Shown here one piece after another: positions 21,916-31,137 of a stretch of DNA of 64,000 nt; positions within the stretch are counted from its first letter, which is position 1; each line of letters starts with the position of its first letter. The stretch comes from Dethiothermospora halolimnae (lineage in GTDB: Bacteria; Bacillota; Clostridia; Tissierellales; VENL01), in NCBI RefSeq assembly GCF_037577855.1, contig NZ_JBAKFX010000009.1, positions 1 to 64,000 of the forward strand, written 5' to 3'. Below the pieces are notes generated by a model. It saw only the letters and a program-made list of their open reading frames with translations, was not told the DNA's origin and ran no database searches. A program made the position numbers and the translations under genes.

Positions 21916-22881
21916 ATGAAAGAATATTTAGATAAAATAAAACAACTATTAAAAAGAATATCTAAAAATAGAAAGCTAAAAAGATATTATTATGAGAAAT
22001 TTATAGATGGGAAAACAATTACGGCAGTTTTTGCCGATTCCATAGTTTCTAAAATATTAGTTTTGGTATTAGGCTATGGTTATGTTTATATAAAGACTAA
22101 AGACTGGGTTTTTAGTCTATTAATAGCTATACAATTTTTAATATTATATAGTTTAGTATTCTATAAAATAAAGAAAGTTAAGCTTAATAAATGTAAGACC
22201 AGAGTTAACAATAAAATAGCTAAAAAGATAGTTTTAAAGGATTTACAAAACAAAACTCCCGATGAATTTATTAATAGTATAAAAGAAACATTTGAAAAGT
22301 TAGATTTTATTAACTTAAGAAATGAGTATAGTAGAAATATTGACTTTATCGGTAACTTTAGAAATAGGGATGTGGCAATAAAATGTTTTCAATATAGTAG
22401 TGATTATAAGGTTAGTATTAATGATATTAGAGAATTCTTTTTAGAGCTAAAGGAAAAGGAAATAAGTGAAGGAATAATAGTTACAATATCTTCCTTTGAT
22501 GAAGATGTAAAAGATTTTTTGCCTAAGCTGCAAAAACATATTAAAATACATACTATTGATATAGATAAATTTGTTGGTATTATGAAAAAAGCAGAGACTG
22601 CTCCATCCTTAAAGGATATTGAACAGGTTATCATCAATAAAATTTCGGAACGAAGGAGAAAAGTAATAGAATATAGAAATAAAGTATTAGCTAAGGGAAA
22701 AGCTATTAAATACCTTTTAATTGGTTTTTTAATATACTTATATAGTGGATTAACCCCATATAATTCCTATTATAAAATAATTTCTTATATACTTTTTACC
22801 CTTGGAGTGGTAGCTATCATAAACTATATAATGGGATTATTAAAACCAGAGGAAGAGGAAAAAGCTGATAGTTTTATGTAA
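21916..22881 (+). CDS. Membrane protein with degenerate Mrr-like nuclease domain
   Basis: A 321-residue protein with a membrane hairpin near 40-90, a cytoplasmic domain (about 115-245) and two C-terminal helices (about 255-310). The middle domain follows the Mrr/restriction-endonuclease-like layout: DEFINSIKETFEKLDF, NIDFIGNFRNRDVAIKCFQY, then GIIVTISSFDEDVKDF and HTIDIDKFVGIM. The catalytic Asp is there, but the QxK of active members (typical VQCKRY) reads IKCFQY, so cleavage is doubtful. The ATG at 21916 is used because its SD is in the hairpin before it. No methylase is near, so it is not an ordinary restriction system. Confidence 0.6.
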   Translation: MKEYLDKIKQLLKRISKNRKLKRYYYEKFIDGKTITAVFADSIVSKILVLVLGYGYVYIKTKDWVFSLLIAIQFLILYSLVFYKIKKVKLNKCKTRVNNKIAKKIVLKDLQNKTPDEFINSIKETFEKLDFINLRNEYSRNIDFIGNFRNRDVAIKCFQYSSDYKVSINDIREFFLELKEKEISEGIIVTISSFDEDVKDFLPKLQKHIKIHTIDIDKFVGIMKKAETAPSLKDIEQVIINKISERRRKVIEYRNKVLAKGKAIKYLLIGFLIYLYSGLTPYNSYYKIISYILFTLGVVAIINYIMGLLKPEEEEKADSFM

Positions 22882-22938
22882 TGCTAAATGATATAATAAA
22901 TTTGTAGATTATTGCACTTACAGTTAGAGGAGGATTAT

Positions 22939-23511
22939 ATGAAGAAGTTATTAGCCATAATGGGAAGTCCTAGAAAAGGGAAAAATACAGATACTGTTTT
23001 AGACAAAGTCTTAGAAGGAATCGATAAAGATAACGTAGAAATTACTAAAGTATATTTAAGGGACTTAGAAATGAATCCATGTGTAGCATGTGATGCATGT
23101 ACAAAGACGGGAAAATGTTGCATAAGAGATGACATGTCTAATCTTTATGATAAATTTAATCATAGTGATGGAATAATAATAGCATCCCCGGTATACTTTA
23201 ATACTGTTAGTAGTTTAACTAAAATAATGATTGATAGATGTCAAGTATATTGGTCAAGCAAATATGTACTTAAAAACCCATCAATAGATAGGAATAAGAA
23301 AAGAATAGGTATGTTTATAGCTACTGGAGGAGCACCTAATAGGAAGGAACAATTTGATGGTTGCTTTCCAGTAATGGACTTATTTTTTAGAGCAGTAAAT
23401 ACAGAGCATAAACATAATATATTAGTTTCAAATACTGATAAAGAACAAACATGGACAAGACAAGATATTTTAGACAAGGCATATAAAATGGGAGTAAATT
23501 ATTTTAAATAG
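22939..23511 (+). CDS. NADPH-dependent FMN reductase / iron-sulfur flavoprotein-like protein
   Basis: A 190-residue flavodoxin-fold protein: LAIMGSPRKGKNTDTVLDKV (FMN phosphate loop), then a cysteine cluster CVACDACTKTGKCCIRDD near 44-61 of the kind that binds an Fe-S cluster in iron-sulfur flavoproteins, and GIIIASPVYFNTVSSLTK near 79. ATG 22939 follows AGAGGAGG; the frame starts earlier at 22912. It is followed after 12 bases by the thiamine-binding-type gene. It is an electron carrier or reductase of unknown partner. Confidence 0.85.
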   Translation: MKKLLAIMGSPRKGKNTDTVLDKVLEGIDKDNVEITKVYLRDLEMNPCVACDACTKTGKCCIRDDMSNLYDKFNHSDGIIIASPVYFNTVSSLTKIMIDRCQVYWSSKYVLKNPSIDRNKKRIGMFIATGGAPNRKEQFDGCFPVMDLFFRAVNTEHKHNILVSNTDKEQTWTRQDILDKAYKMGVNYFK

Positions 23512-23523
23512 GGGGTGAATATT

Positions 23524-23826
23524 TTGGCTGTAGTAGAGGTAACCATAGTACCATTAGGAACTAAAGATACAAGTGTTAGTAAGTATGTAGCAAAATGCCA
23601 TAGGGTACTTGAAAAACAAAGTGAGCTAGAATATATGTTAACACCAATGGGAACTATAATAGAAGGGGATTTAGATGAAATCCTATCACTAATTAGAGAT
23701 ATGCATGAGGTACCCTTTCACGAAGGTGCAAAGAGGGTTTCTACACAAATTAAAATCGATGATAGAAGGGATAAAATAGGCACAATGAAGGGAAAACTTC
23801 AATCGGTTGAAAGTAAGTTAAAATAA
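23524..23826 (+). CDS. MTH1187-family thiamine-binding-type protein
   Basis: A 100-residue protein of the MTH1187/YkoF superfamily: AVVEVTIVPLGTKDTSVSKY, then YMLTPMGTIIEGDLDEIL near 37 and AKRVSTQIKIDDRRDK near 75. The TTG at 23524 gives the typical N-terminus and is spaced from GGGGGTG; the GTG at 23515 lies inside that SD. It forms an operon with the flavoprotein. Ligand binding in this subgroup is inferred from relatives; the physiological role is not settled. Confidence 0.87.
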   Translation: MAVVEVTIVPLGTKDTSVSKYVAKCHRVLEKQSELEYMLTPMGTIIEGDLDEILSLIRDMHEVPFHEGAKRVSTQIKIDDRRDKIGTMKGKLQSVESKLK

Positions 23827-23850
23827 GAGGTTCTTAAGAACCTCTTATTT
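23821..23850 (+). terminator. Perfect 30-bp palindrome, terminator
   Basis: AAATAAGAGGTTCTT and its exact reverse complement, overlapping the stop codon of the MTH1187-type gene. The aroC start is 27 bases downstream. Confidence 0.85.
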
Positions 23851-23876
23851 AGATTAAGCACGAAAGGAGACAGTAT

Positions 23877-25028
23877 ATGTTAAGATTTTTAAATAGTGGT
23901 GAATCCCATGGTAAGGGACTTGTTGCGATAATAGAGGGACTTCCATCAAATATAAACATAGATATAGATTATATAAACAGTGAATTAGCGAGAAGACAAA
24001 AGGGCTATGGTAGAGGGGGAAGGATGAAAATAGAGACCGATAAGGTAGAAATACTTTCTGGGATAAGACATGGTAAGACTCTAGGTAGTCCTATTACTAT
24101 TTTAATTAAAAATAAGGATTGGGAGAACTGGAAGGATATAATGTCTATAGAGAAAAAAGATATGGATGAAAGTAGTATAGTTACTAGGCCTAGACCGGGA
24201 CATGTTGATTTGGCAGGTGCTATAAAATATAACCATAGAGATATTAGAAATGTACTAGAAAGGGCAAGTGCAAGGGAAACTGCAACTAGGGTTGCCATAG
24301 GAAGTATAGCTAAGGAATTTTTAAAGGAATTTGATATAGAAATTTTAAGTCATGTTATACAGATAGGATGTTATAGAGAAAAATGTAAGGAAATAAAATT
24401 TGAAACTTTAAGGTTGGCAGAAAAGTCCCCTGTTAGGGTATTGGATAGAGAGCTTGAAAATAAAATAATATCAGAAATAGATAGAGCTAAAAAACAAGGG
24501 GATACATTGGGAGGAGTTTTTGAGATACATGTACATAATCTACCAATAGGTCTTGGAAGCCATCAAAATTGGGATAGAAAATTAGATGGCAAAATTGCTC
24601 AAATATTAATGGCACAACAGGGAATAAAAGGAGTGGAAATAGGAGCTGGATTTGAAACAGCCAATATGTTAGGTTCTAAAGTCCATGATGAAATATATTA
24701 TGAAAATAACTATAAAAGGACCTCAAATAATGCTGGAGGGGTTGAAAGTGGTATTTCAAATGGAGAGGACATGGTTGTAAGGGCAGCTATGAAACCTATA
24801 CCATCATTGGTTAAACCTTTAAAGAGTGTTAATATGGAAACAAAAGAAGAGTTTGAAGCTCAAAAAGAACGGTCAGATGTATGTGCAGTTCCAGCTGCAA
24901 GTGTTGTGGCTGAACATCTAATTGCATGGGTAATAGCTAAAGAGATGTTAATTAAATTTGGTGGAGATGATATAAAAGAAGTTAAAAGAAATTATAATGA
25001 ATATATGAAGTATGTAAGTAGTAGGTGA
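23877..25028 (+). CDS. aroC: Chorismate synthase
   Basis: Converts EPSP to chorismate with reduced FMN, the last shikimate-pathway step. The 383-residue protein starts MLRFLNSGESHGKGLVAIIEG and has ARRQKGYGRGGRM, ILSGIRHGKTLGSPI, RPRPGHVDLAG and RASARETATRVA. These are the FMN and substrate motifs of the family. The ATG follows AAAGGAGAC. It leads a three-gene cluster aroC-aroB-aroA with tiny gaps. Confidence 0.97.
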   Translation: MLRFLNSGESHGKGLVAIIEGLPSNINIDIDYINSELARRQKGYGRGGRMKIETDKVEILSGIRHGKTLGSPITILIKNKDWENWKDIMSIEKKDMDESSIVTRPRPGHVDLAGAIKYNHRDIRNVLERASARETATRVAIGSIAKEFLKEFDIEILSHVIQIGCYREKCKEIKFETLRLAEKSPVRVLDRELENKIISEIDRAKKQGDTLGGVFEIHVHNLPIGLGSHQNWDRKLDGKIAQILMAQQGIKGVEIGAGFETANMLGSKVHDEIYYENNYKRTSNNAGGVESGISNGEDMVVRAAMKPIPSLVKPLKSVNMETKEEFEAQKERSDVCAVPAASVVAEHLIAWVIAKEMLIKFGGDDIKEVKRNYNEYMKYVSSR

Positions 25029-25032
25029 TAAA

Positions 25033-26115
25033 ATGATTAGATTAGATGTAAATACTAAGGACAATAGCTATCCTATATATATAGGAGCAGATTTTTTTAG
25101 TGATTTAAAAAAAATGTTGTTGGATAATAATATAAATAAAAGAATTTTTATTATAACTGATGATAATGTTAGAGATTATTATTTAAATATGACAATAAAG
25201 GTGTTAGAGGATTTTGAGGTTTATACCTATGTTGTGAAACCCGGGGAAAATAGTAAAAGTTTTGAAACTGCCAATAAAATCTATAAAAGATTATTGGAAT
25301 TATCCTGTGATAGAGATACTACAATAGTAGCTTTAGGTGGCGGAGTTGTGGGAGATTTATCAGGATATGTGGCATCCACATATATGAGGGGATTAAATTT
25401 TGTTCAAATACCAACAACGTTATTATCCCAAGTTGATAGTAGTGTTGGGGGAAAGGTAGCAATAAACTTTGAAGGTTATAAAAATATTATAGGTTCATTT
25501 TATCAACCTAAAGCTGTGATTATAGATGTTAATATGCTTGAAACACTGGAAAGTAGAGAGTTTAGCTCTGGGATGGGGGAAGTAATAAAATATGGAATAA
25601 TTAGAGATTATAAGTTTTTAAAATGGATAGGGGATAACTTAGATAATATTTATAACTTAGATAAGGAATTAGTCATATCGATGATAAAAAACTGCTTAGC
25701 TATAAAAAGTCAAATAGTAGAAGAGGACGAAAAAGAAAAGAACATAAGGAAAATACTTAACTTTGGTCATACAATAGGTCACGGAATAGAATCGTTAGGA
25801 GAATTTAAATGTTTCAACCATGGTGAGGCTATATCCTTAGGTATGATTTATGAAAGTTATATAGCTAGGGAGTTAGGGCTAATAGATCCTGATTATCATA
25901 ATAAAATATATAGTATAGTAACAAAAATAATAAAACTTAAAAAGTTCAACGATGAAGAAATAACTTATATAATGGAAAGCCTTAAATATGATAAAAAATC
26001 TAAAAATGGAAAGCCAGTTTTTATCTTACCAATAGATAGGGGTAATGTAGATATTTTTGACAATATAGATGAAAAATTAATATTAAAAAGTTTAAAGGAT
26101 GGTTATAAGATATGA
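25033..26115 (+). CDS. aroB: 3-dehydroquinate synthase
   Basis: Cyclises DAHP to dehydroquinate with NAD and zinc. The 360-residue protein has ALGGGVVGDLSGYVASTYMR near 97-116, PTTLLSQVDSSVGGKVAIN near 125-143, and the metal ligands in GMGEVIKYGII (Glu), LNFGHTIGHGIE and FNHGEAISLGM (His). It starts 4 bases after aroC and ends overlapping aroA. Confidence 0.97.
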   Translation: MIRLDVNTKDNSYPIYIGADFFSDLKKMLLDNNINKRIFIITDDNVRDYYLNMTIKVLEDFEVYTYVVKPGENSKSFETANKIYKRLLELSCDRDTTIVALGGGVVGDLSGYVASTYMRGLNFVQIPTTLLSQVDSSVGGKVAINFEGYKNIIGSFYQPKAVIIDVNMLETLESREFSSGMGEVIKYGIIRDYKFLKWIGDNLDNIYNLDKELVISMIKNCLAIKSQIVEEDEKEKNIRKILNFGHTIGHGIESLGEFKCFNHGEAISLGMIYESYIARELGLIDPDYHNKIYSIVTKIIKLKKFNDEEITYIMESLKYDKKSKNGKPVFILPIDRGNVDIFDNIDEKLILKSLKDGYKI

Positions 26116-27389
26116 AGATAAAAGGAGAAAATAAACCATTAAAGGGGGAAATAACAGTACCAGGGGATAAGTCTATATCCCATAGATCTATAATGCTAGG
26201 AGCTATATCCAATGGTGAAACTATAGTTAGCAACTTTTTAATGGGACAAGATTGTATATCTACAATTAATTGTTTTAGAAAATTAGGAGTTAATATAGAA
26301 ATAAAAGAAGAAAGAATCATTATAGATGGAGTAGGTTTAAATGGATTAAAGGAGGCTACCACTAGTCTAGATGTTGGGAATTCAGGAACTACTATTAGAT
26401 TAATAAGTGGTATTTTGTCGGGACAAAACTTTTCCACAACCATAACTGGAGACGATTCAATTAAAAAAAGACCTATGAAAAGGATAATGAAGCCTTTATC
26501 TTTAATGGGAGGGAATATAACTGGAATCGATAATAACTATCCACCACTTAAAATTAATCCTGTAGATAGTATAAAAGGTATAACATATCATCAGCCTATT
26601 GCCAGTGCCCAAGTAAAATCAGCGATATTACTAGCAGGACTCTATGCTAACGAAGAGACTAAAGTAGTTCAGCCTAGTTTATCTAGAGATCACACTGAAA
26701 GAATGTTAAAACATTTTGGTGGTGATATTAACACTTCTGGCAAAATGGTTACACTAAAACCTAAAAAAATTCTCAAAGGAAAAGAAGTCCTAGTTCCTGG
26801 AGATATATCATCGGCAGCATTTTTTATAGTGGGTGGACTTATAACTAAGGGTTCACAGTTAACCATAAGAGATGTTGGACTTAATGAAACAAGAATAGGA
26901 ATAATTGAAGTGTTAAAGAATATGGGTGGGTATATAAAAGTAGAAAATAAAAGATTAGTTAATAATGAACCAATAGGTGATATAACAGTAGAGTACTCAG
27001 AGCTTAAGGGAGTAGCAATAAAGGGAGATATTATTCCTAAATTGATAGATGAGATACCTATTATTGCAGTAGCAGCCTCTGTAGCAAAGGGAACTACCAT
27101 TATAAAGGATGCTGAAGAATTAAAGGTAAAAGAAAGCAATAGGCTAGATGCAATGGTTAAGGAACTTAAAAAAATGGGAGCAGATATAAAGGGTCTAGAT
27201 GATGGAATGATAATAAGCGGAGTTGATAAATTAAAGGGAGCTAAAGTTGAGACATATAAAGACCATAGAATAGCTATGTCCCTTGCAATAGCCTCTTCGA
27301 TAGCAGATGGAGAGTCGGAAATTGATAATATTGATAGTATAGATATATCTTTTCCTGGATTCTTTGATTTGTTAAATAAAATAAAGTAG
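26112..27389 (+). CDS. aroA: 3-phosphoshikimate 1-carboxyvinyltransferase (EPSP synthase)
   Basis: Adds the enolpyruvyl group to shikimate 3-phosphate. The 425-residue protein has PGDKSISHRSIMLGA near 18, LDVGNSGTTIRL near 86, KSAILLAGLYA near 169, VKESNRLDAMVKELKKMGA near 338, and YKDHRIAMSLAI near 381. The start codon overlaps the end of aroB (ATGA type), so translation is coupled. No other aro genes are visible within the window. Confidence 0.97.
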   Translation: MKIKGENKPLKGEITVPGDKSISHRSIMLGAISNGETIVSNFLMGQDCISTINCFRKLGVNIEIKEERIIIDGVGLNGLKEATTSLDVGNSGTTIRLISGILSGQNFSTTITGDDSIKKRPMKRIMKPLSLMGGNITGIDNNYPPLKINPVDSIKGITYHQPIASAQVKSAILLAGLYANEETKVVQPSLSRDHTERMLKHFGGDINTSGKMVTLKPKKILKGKEVLVPGDISSAAFFIVGGLITKGSQLTIRDVGLNETRIGIIEVLKNMGGYIKVENKRLVNNEPIGDITVEYSELKGVAIKGDIIPKLIDEIPIIAVAASVAKGTTIIKDAEELKVKESNRLDAMVKELKKMGADIKGLDDGMIISGVDKLKGAKVETYKDHRIAMSLAIASSIADGESEIDNIDSIDISFPGFFDLLNKIK

Positions 27390-27455
27390 TAAATTTAATT
27401 TTTATTAATTTGATTTTTACATATAAAAGAATTATAATTTTATACAGTGGGATTA

Positions 27456-27469
27456 ATTTCCTAGGAAAT
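27456..27469. promoter_or_regulatory. 14-bp palindrome upstream of pduL
   Basis: ATTTCCTAGGAAAT is its own reverse complement. It ends 3 bases ahead of TATAAT (27473-27478), whose expected -35 region is poor. Position and symmetry suit an activator or repressor site, but this is unsupported otherwise. Confidence 0.4.
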
Positions 27470-27536
27470 AGATATAATTATTACTAAAATTTTATTTTAA
27501 TATATTAAATTAAACTATACCTAAGGAGGAATAATA

Positions 27537-28109
27537 ATGAAGACTAAGTTACCAGTGGCTTTATCTAACAGACATGTTCACTTATCACAAGATGACATTA
27601 AAGAATTATTTGGGGAAGGTTATGAGCTTACAAGAATAAAGGACTTATCTCAACCAGGACAGTTTGCTTGTGATGAAAAAGTTGATTTAGTTGGACCAAA
27701 AAGAACTATAAAAGGGGTTAGAGTATTAGGACCTGCAAGGGGTAAAACTCAAGTTGAAGTTTCTTTATCAGATGGATTCACTTTAGGATTAACTCCACCT
27801 GTTAGAGATTCAGGAGACATAAAAGAAAGTCCAGGGGTTAAATTAGTGGGACCTAAAGGGGAAGTAGATATTGAAGAAGGAGTTATTGCAGCTGCAAGAC
27901 ATATACATATGCATACAGATGATGCAGAGGAATATGGAGTAAAGGATAAAGATAGAGTTAAAATAAAAATGGAAGGAGAAAGAGGACTAGTTTTTGATAA
28001 CGTTTTAATCAGAGTAAGTCCTAAATATGCCCTTGAAATGCATGTTGATGTTGAAGAGGGAAATGCAGCAGGAATTAAAAATGGAGATATGGTTGAATTA
28101 ATAAAATAA
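27537..28109 (+). CDS. pduL: Phosphate propanoyltransferase (PduL-type phosphotransacylase)
   Basis: Exchanges phosphate and CoA on acyl groups. The 190-residue protein carries two PduL halves: PVALSNRHVHLSQDDIKELFG, GQFACDEKVDLVGPKRTI, then a second VKLVGPKGEVDIEEGVIAAARHIHMH with the zinc-binding His residues (NRHVHLS and RHIHMH). There is no encapsulation peptide and no microcompartment shell gene nearby, so it probably serves as a housekeeping acyl-P enzyme. It runs straight into deoC, which produces acetaldehyde. Confidence 0.93.
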   Translation: MKTKLPVALSNRHVHLSQDDIKELFGEGYELTRIKDLSQPGQFACDEKVDLVGPKRTIKGVRVLGPARGKTQVEVSLSDGFTLGLTPPVRDSGDIKESPGVKLVGPKGEVDIEEGVIAAARHIHMHTDDAEEYGVKDKDRVKIKMEGERGLVFDNVLIRVSPKYALEMHVDVEEGNAAGIKNGDMVELIK

Positions 28110-28124
28110 TTGGAGGTAATGAAT

Positions 28125-28793
28125 ATGAATGTAGCATCAATGATTGATCACACTATATTAAAGCCTGATACTACAAGGGAAAAAGTTAAGAAGGTTTGTG
28201 AAGAGGCAAGGGAACATAAATTTGCTTCAGTATGTGTTAATCCATACTATGTAAGTTATGTTAAAGAACTTCTTGACGGTACAGATGTTAAAGTTACATC
28301 TGTTATAGGATTTCCATTAGGTAGTTCCATAAAAGAGGTAAAAGCATTTGAATCTGAAAAAGCAATTGAAGATGGTGCTGATGAATTAGATATGGTTATA
28401 AACATAGGTGCCCTTAAGGACAAAGAAGATGATGTTGTAAGGGAAGATATTAAAGCAGTAGTTGATGCAGCAAAAGGAAAGGCAATAGTAAAGGTTATAG
28501 TAGAAACATGCCTATTAACAGAAGAAGAAAAAATAAGAGCTTGTAAGATATCTAAAGAAGCAGGAGCTGACTTTGTTAAAACATCAACTGGATTTAGTAC
28601 AGGTGGTGCAACTGTGGAAGATGTAAAGCTTATGAGAGAAACTGTTGGAGAGAAGATGGGAGTTAAAGCTTCAGGGGGCGTAAGAGATATCAATAAAGCT
28701 AAAGAGATGATAGAAGCAGGGGCAACTAGAATAGGAGCCAGTTCATCTGTAGCAATAGCAGAGGGTAAAGAATCAGATGAAGGTGGATATTAA
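28125..28793 (+). CDS. deoC: Deoxyribose-phosphate aldolase
   Basis: Splits 2-deoxyribose 5-phosphate into glyceraldehyde 3-phosphate and acetaldehyde. The 222-residue TIM-barrel protein has IDHTILKPDTTREKV near 7, CVNPYYVSYVKELL near 38, GADELDMVINIGALK near 89, KVIVETCLL near 124 and the Schiff-base lysine in ADFVKTSTGFSTGGAT near 151. I chose ATG 28125 because it is 8 bases from TGGAGGT; the ATG at 28119 is too close. It forms an operon with pduL; acetaldehyde made here can feed acyl-CoA metabolism. Confidence 0.95.
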   Translation: MNVASMIDHTILKPDTTREKVKKVCEEAREHKFASVCVNPYYVSYVKELLDGTDVKVTSVIGFPLGSSIKEVKAFESEKAIEDGADELDMVINIGALKDKEDDVVREDIKAVVDAAKGKAIVKVIVETCLLTEEEKIRACKISKEAGADFVKTSTGFSTGGATVEDVKLMRETVGEKMGVKASGGVRDINKAKEMIEAGATRIGASSSVAIAEGKESDEGGY

Positions 28794-28860
28794 TAAGAAA
28801 GTTTAACTTTTAAATTTTGGGTATAAAATATGTATACTAAAATAATAAGGGAGTGTATAT

Positions 28861-29058
28861 ATGGGCGACTCAAAAATAAAAGTTAATGATAATGGTTCAC
28901 TATTAGTGGATAAAAATATAAAATTAATCGATGGAGAAGGCAACGAAATAAAGACAAATGGCAACTATTATCTTTGTCGTTGTGGACTATCGAAAAATAA
29001 GCCTTTTTGTGATGGCTCCCATAAGGGAAAATTCCAAGATAAAGTAAGAGCTAAATAA
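28861..29058 (+). CDS. CDGSH iron-sulfur domain protein
   Basis: A 65-residue protein ending in the CDGSH-type [2Fe-2S] motif: CRCGLSKNKPFCDGSHKG (three Cys and one His as ligands). The N-terminal half is a short beta strand region. No membrane anchor is present, unlike mitoNEET. The ATG follows AAGGGAG. It is a single gene bounded by a terminator; it is likely an electron or cluster carrier. Confidence 0.92.
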   Translation: MGDSKIKVNDNGSLLVDKNIKLIDGEGNEIKTNGNYYLCRCGLSKNKPFCDGSHKGKFQDKVRAK

Positions 29059-29060
29059 TA

Positions 29061-29103
29061 AAAGCCACTCTAAAATGATTAATCATTTTAGAGTGGCTTT
29101 TAT
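29061..29103 (+). terminator. Perfect 40-bp palindrome, terminator
   Basis: AAAGCCACTCTAAAATGATT followed by its exact reverse complement ending in GGCTTT and more Ts. Confidence 0.92.
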
Positions 29104-29177
29104 TATTTTGTACAAAAAATGGTTAAAAGAATAAATTTATTTATAATATGCGAAAAATGAATAAAAAGATTATGATG

Positions 29178-29206
29178 TTTACAAATTAATGAATAAGTAT
29201 TATACT
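29178..29206 (+). promoter_or_regulatory. Probable promoter of the large glutamine synthetase
   Basis: TTTACA (29178-29183), a 17-base spacer and TATACT (29201-29206), 32 bases before the start codon. Confidence 0.6.
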
Positions 29207-29238
29207 ATAATAATTAAAAAAAAGAATGGAGAGATATT

Positions 29239-31137
29239 ATGAATAAGTTAATATATGTTATACCACCTATTGATCATAATAAAGAATCTTTATTAGAGAT
29301 TATAACTTCTCATCCACAAATAAAGTTTGTGTCTTTAATGGGAGTGGATCTTGGGGGAAATGCCACCGAAGAAAAAATACCTATAGAAGAGTTTGGGAAC
29401 AATATAAAGAGTTTTTTAAAATCTGGCATTCAAACCGATGGTTCAAGTGTAGTTTTACATGATATAGCGGTATTAAATAATGCTAGAGTAGACTTAGTTC
29501 CAGATCTATCGGTCAATTGGTTTGTTGACTATAATTATGATCATATCTATGAAGGTACAAATTTACCTGTGGGAACTTTAAAAATACCATCTTTTTTAGT
29601 TCATAATGGAAAGAAAGTTGATTCTAGGTCTATTTTAATGAAAGCTACAGACCATTTTAAAGATAGTATAAAAAAAATATTGAAAAAAAATTCAGAGTTT
29701 TTAAATAAAATAGATATAAAGAATTATGATGATATTGACGAAATACTGTTGACTGCTGCAACTGAATTAGAGTTATGGGTTAAAACACCCGATGATAAAG
29801 CAAATATAGAAGAACTTTCAACTTCTCAAAGGTTAAAGGAACAATATTGGAAAAGAACAGTTGGAACGGTTAGAACTGCTTTGGAAAAGTCCATAATATT
29901 ATTAGAGAAATATGGATTTGAACCAGAAATGGGTCATAAAGAAGTTGGGGGAGTAACTAGTAAAATAGGAATATCAGGGAAAACCAATTACGTTATGGAA
30001 CAGCTTGAAATAGACTGGAAGTATAGTGATCCCATTCAAGCCGGAGATAACGAAATTATTATTAGGGAATTAGTTGAAGATGTATTTACCTATCATGGAT
30101 TGGAAGTTACATTTGAAGCCAAACCTTTAGCAGGGGTAGCAGGAAGTGGAGAACATACCCACGTTGGAGTTTCTGTAAGATTAAAAGATGGAACAATTAA
30201 AAATCTTTTCTCTCCTAAAGATATGGAAAAAGATTATCTAAACGAATTTGGCTATGGGGCTTTAATGGGAATATTAAAAAATTACGAGGTAATAAATCCA
30301 TTTATTACTTCTTTAAACAATGCTTTTAAAAGGTTAAAACCAGGATTTGAGGCACCGGTTTGCATTGTAACCTCGTTAGGGGAAAGTGCTAACAATCCAA
30401 CTAGAAATCGTTCTGTTCTGGTGGGGGTTATTAGAGATTTGGAAAATAGGTTGGCTACGAGATTTGAAGTACGTTCCCCAAATCCTTTGTCAAATACTTA
30501 TTTGGTAATAGCTACAATATATCAAGGGATCTTAGATGGGATCTTAGCAGTAGTTAATAGTAATAAAAATATAAAGGAATTGGAAAAAGAAATTTCGAAG
30601 AAACCAGGGGAAGAGGGGTTCTATCTAGAAAAATCTAGACAGTATAGAAGCGAAGAAAATGTATTTGAGTACTATAGTGAAGAAAAAAGAAATGAAGTTT
30701 TTGGGTATCATCCTTCAACAGTATGGGAAAATCTAAAGAACTTAGATTTATATGTTGAAAAGATAAATGTATTGTTAAGGGGAGATGTTTTTACTAAAGA
30801 AATAATTCACTCTTTCAAACTAAGTACCTTGGATAGATGGATAATGGAACTTAGAAACAGAATACTATTAGATAATATGGAGCTTTTAAGGTCTTGTGTG
30901 AAACTTCACGATAATGAGGATGTAACTGATTTAGATGTGGTAATGTGGGAAAAAATTCATGGACTAAAACTTTATCTTATGAAAAATAGTTTAGATAGGA
31001 AATCATTATTTACCAAGATCAAAGATGCTTTAGATAATAAGAATTATGAACTGGCATCAAATTTACAGCTTGAAATGGATGGAAAGATAATGGAACTTAG
31101 AAATTTATATGATGAATATAGTAAAAATTTATTTTAA
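29239..31137 (+). CDS. Glutamine synthetase, large clostridial type
   Basis: A 632-residue glutamine-synthetase-superfamily enzyme. The catalytic core is visible: IQTDGSSVVL near 63, TELELWV near 176, GVAGSGEHTHVGVSV near 295, FKRLKPGFEAPV near 364, NNPTRNRSVLVGVIRDLENRL near 388 and RFEVRSPNPLSNTYL. The long N-terminal region and helical C-terminal 150 residues set it apart from GlnA at 116. It resembles the roughly 630-residue enzymes of clostridia and shares the AGSGxH loop with GSIII. It may work in nitrogen assimilation or on a related amine; the true substrate is untested. The zinc-ribbon gene follows after 84 bases. Confidence 0.85.
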   Translation: MNKLIYVIPPIDHNKESLLEIITSHPQIKFVSLMGVDLGGNATEEKIPIEEFGNNIKSFLKSGIQTDGSSVVLHDIAVLNNARVDLVPDLSVNWFVDYNYDHIYEGTNLPVGTLKIPSFLVHNGKKVDSRSILMKATDHFKDSIKKILKKNSEFLNKIDIKNYDDIDEILLTAATELELWVKTPDDKANIEELSTSQRLKEQYWKRTVGTVRTALEKSIILLEKYGFEPEMGHKEVGGVTSKIGISGKTNYVMEQLEIDWKYSDPIQAGDNEIIIRELVEDVFTYHGLEVTFEAKPLAGVAGSGEHTHVGVSVRLKDGTIKNLFSPKDMEKDYLNEFGYGALMGILKNYEVINPFITSLNNAFKRLKPGFEAPVCIVTSLGESANNPTRNRSVLVGVIRDLENRLATRFEVRSPNPLSNTYLVIATIYQGILDGILAVVNSNKNIKELEKEISKKPGEEGFYLEKSRQYRSEENVFEYYSEEKRNEVFGYHPSTVWENLKNLDLYVEKINVLLRGDVFTKEIIHSFKLSTLDRWIMELRNRILLDNMELLRSCVKLHDNEDVTDLDVVMWEKIHGLKLYLMKNSLDRKSLFTKIKDALDNKNYELASNLQLEMDGKIMELRNLYDEYSKNLF

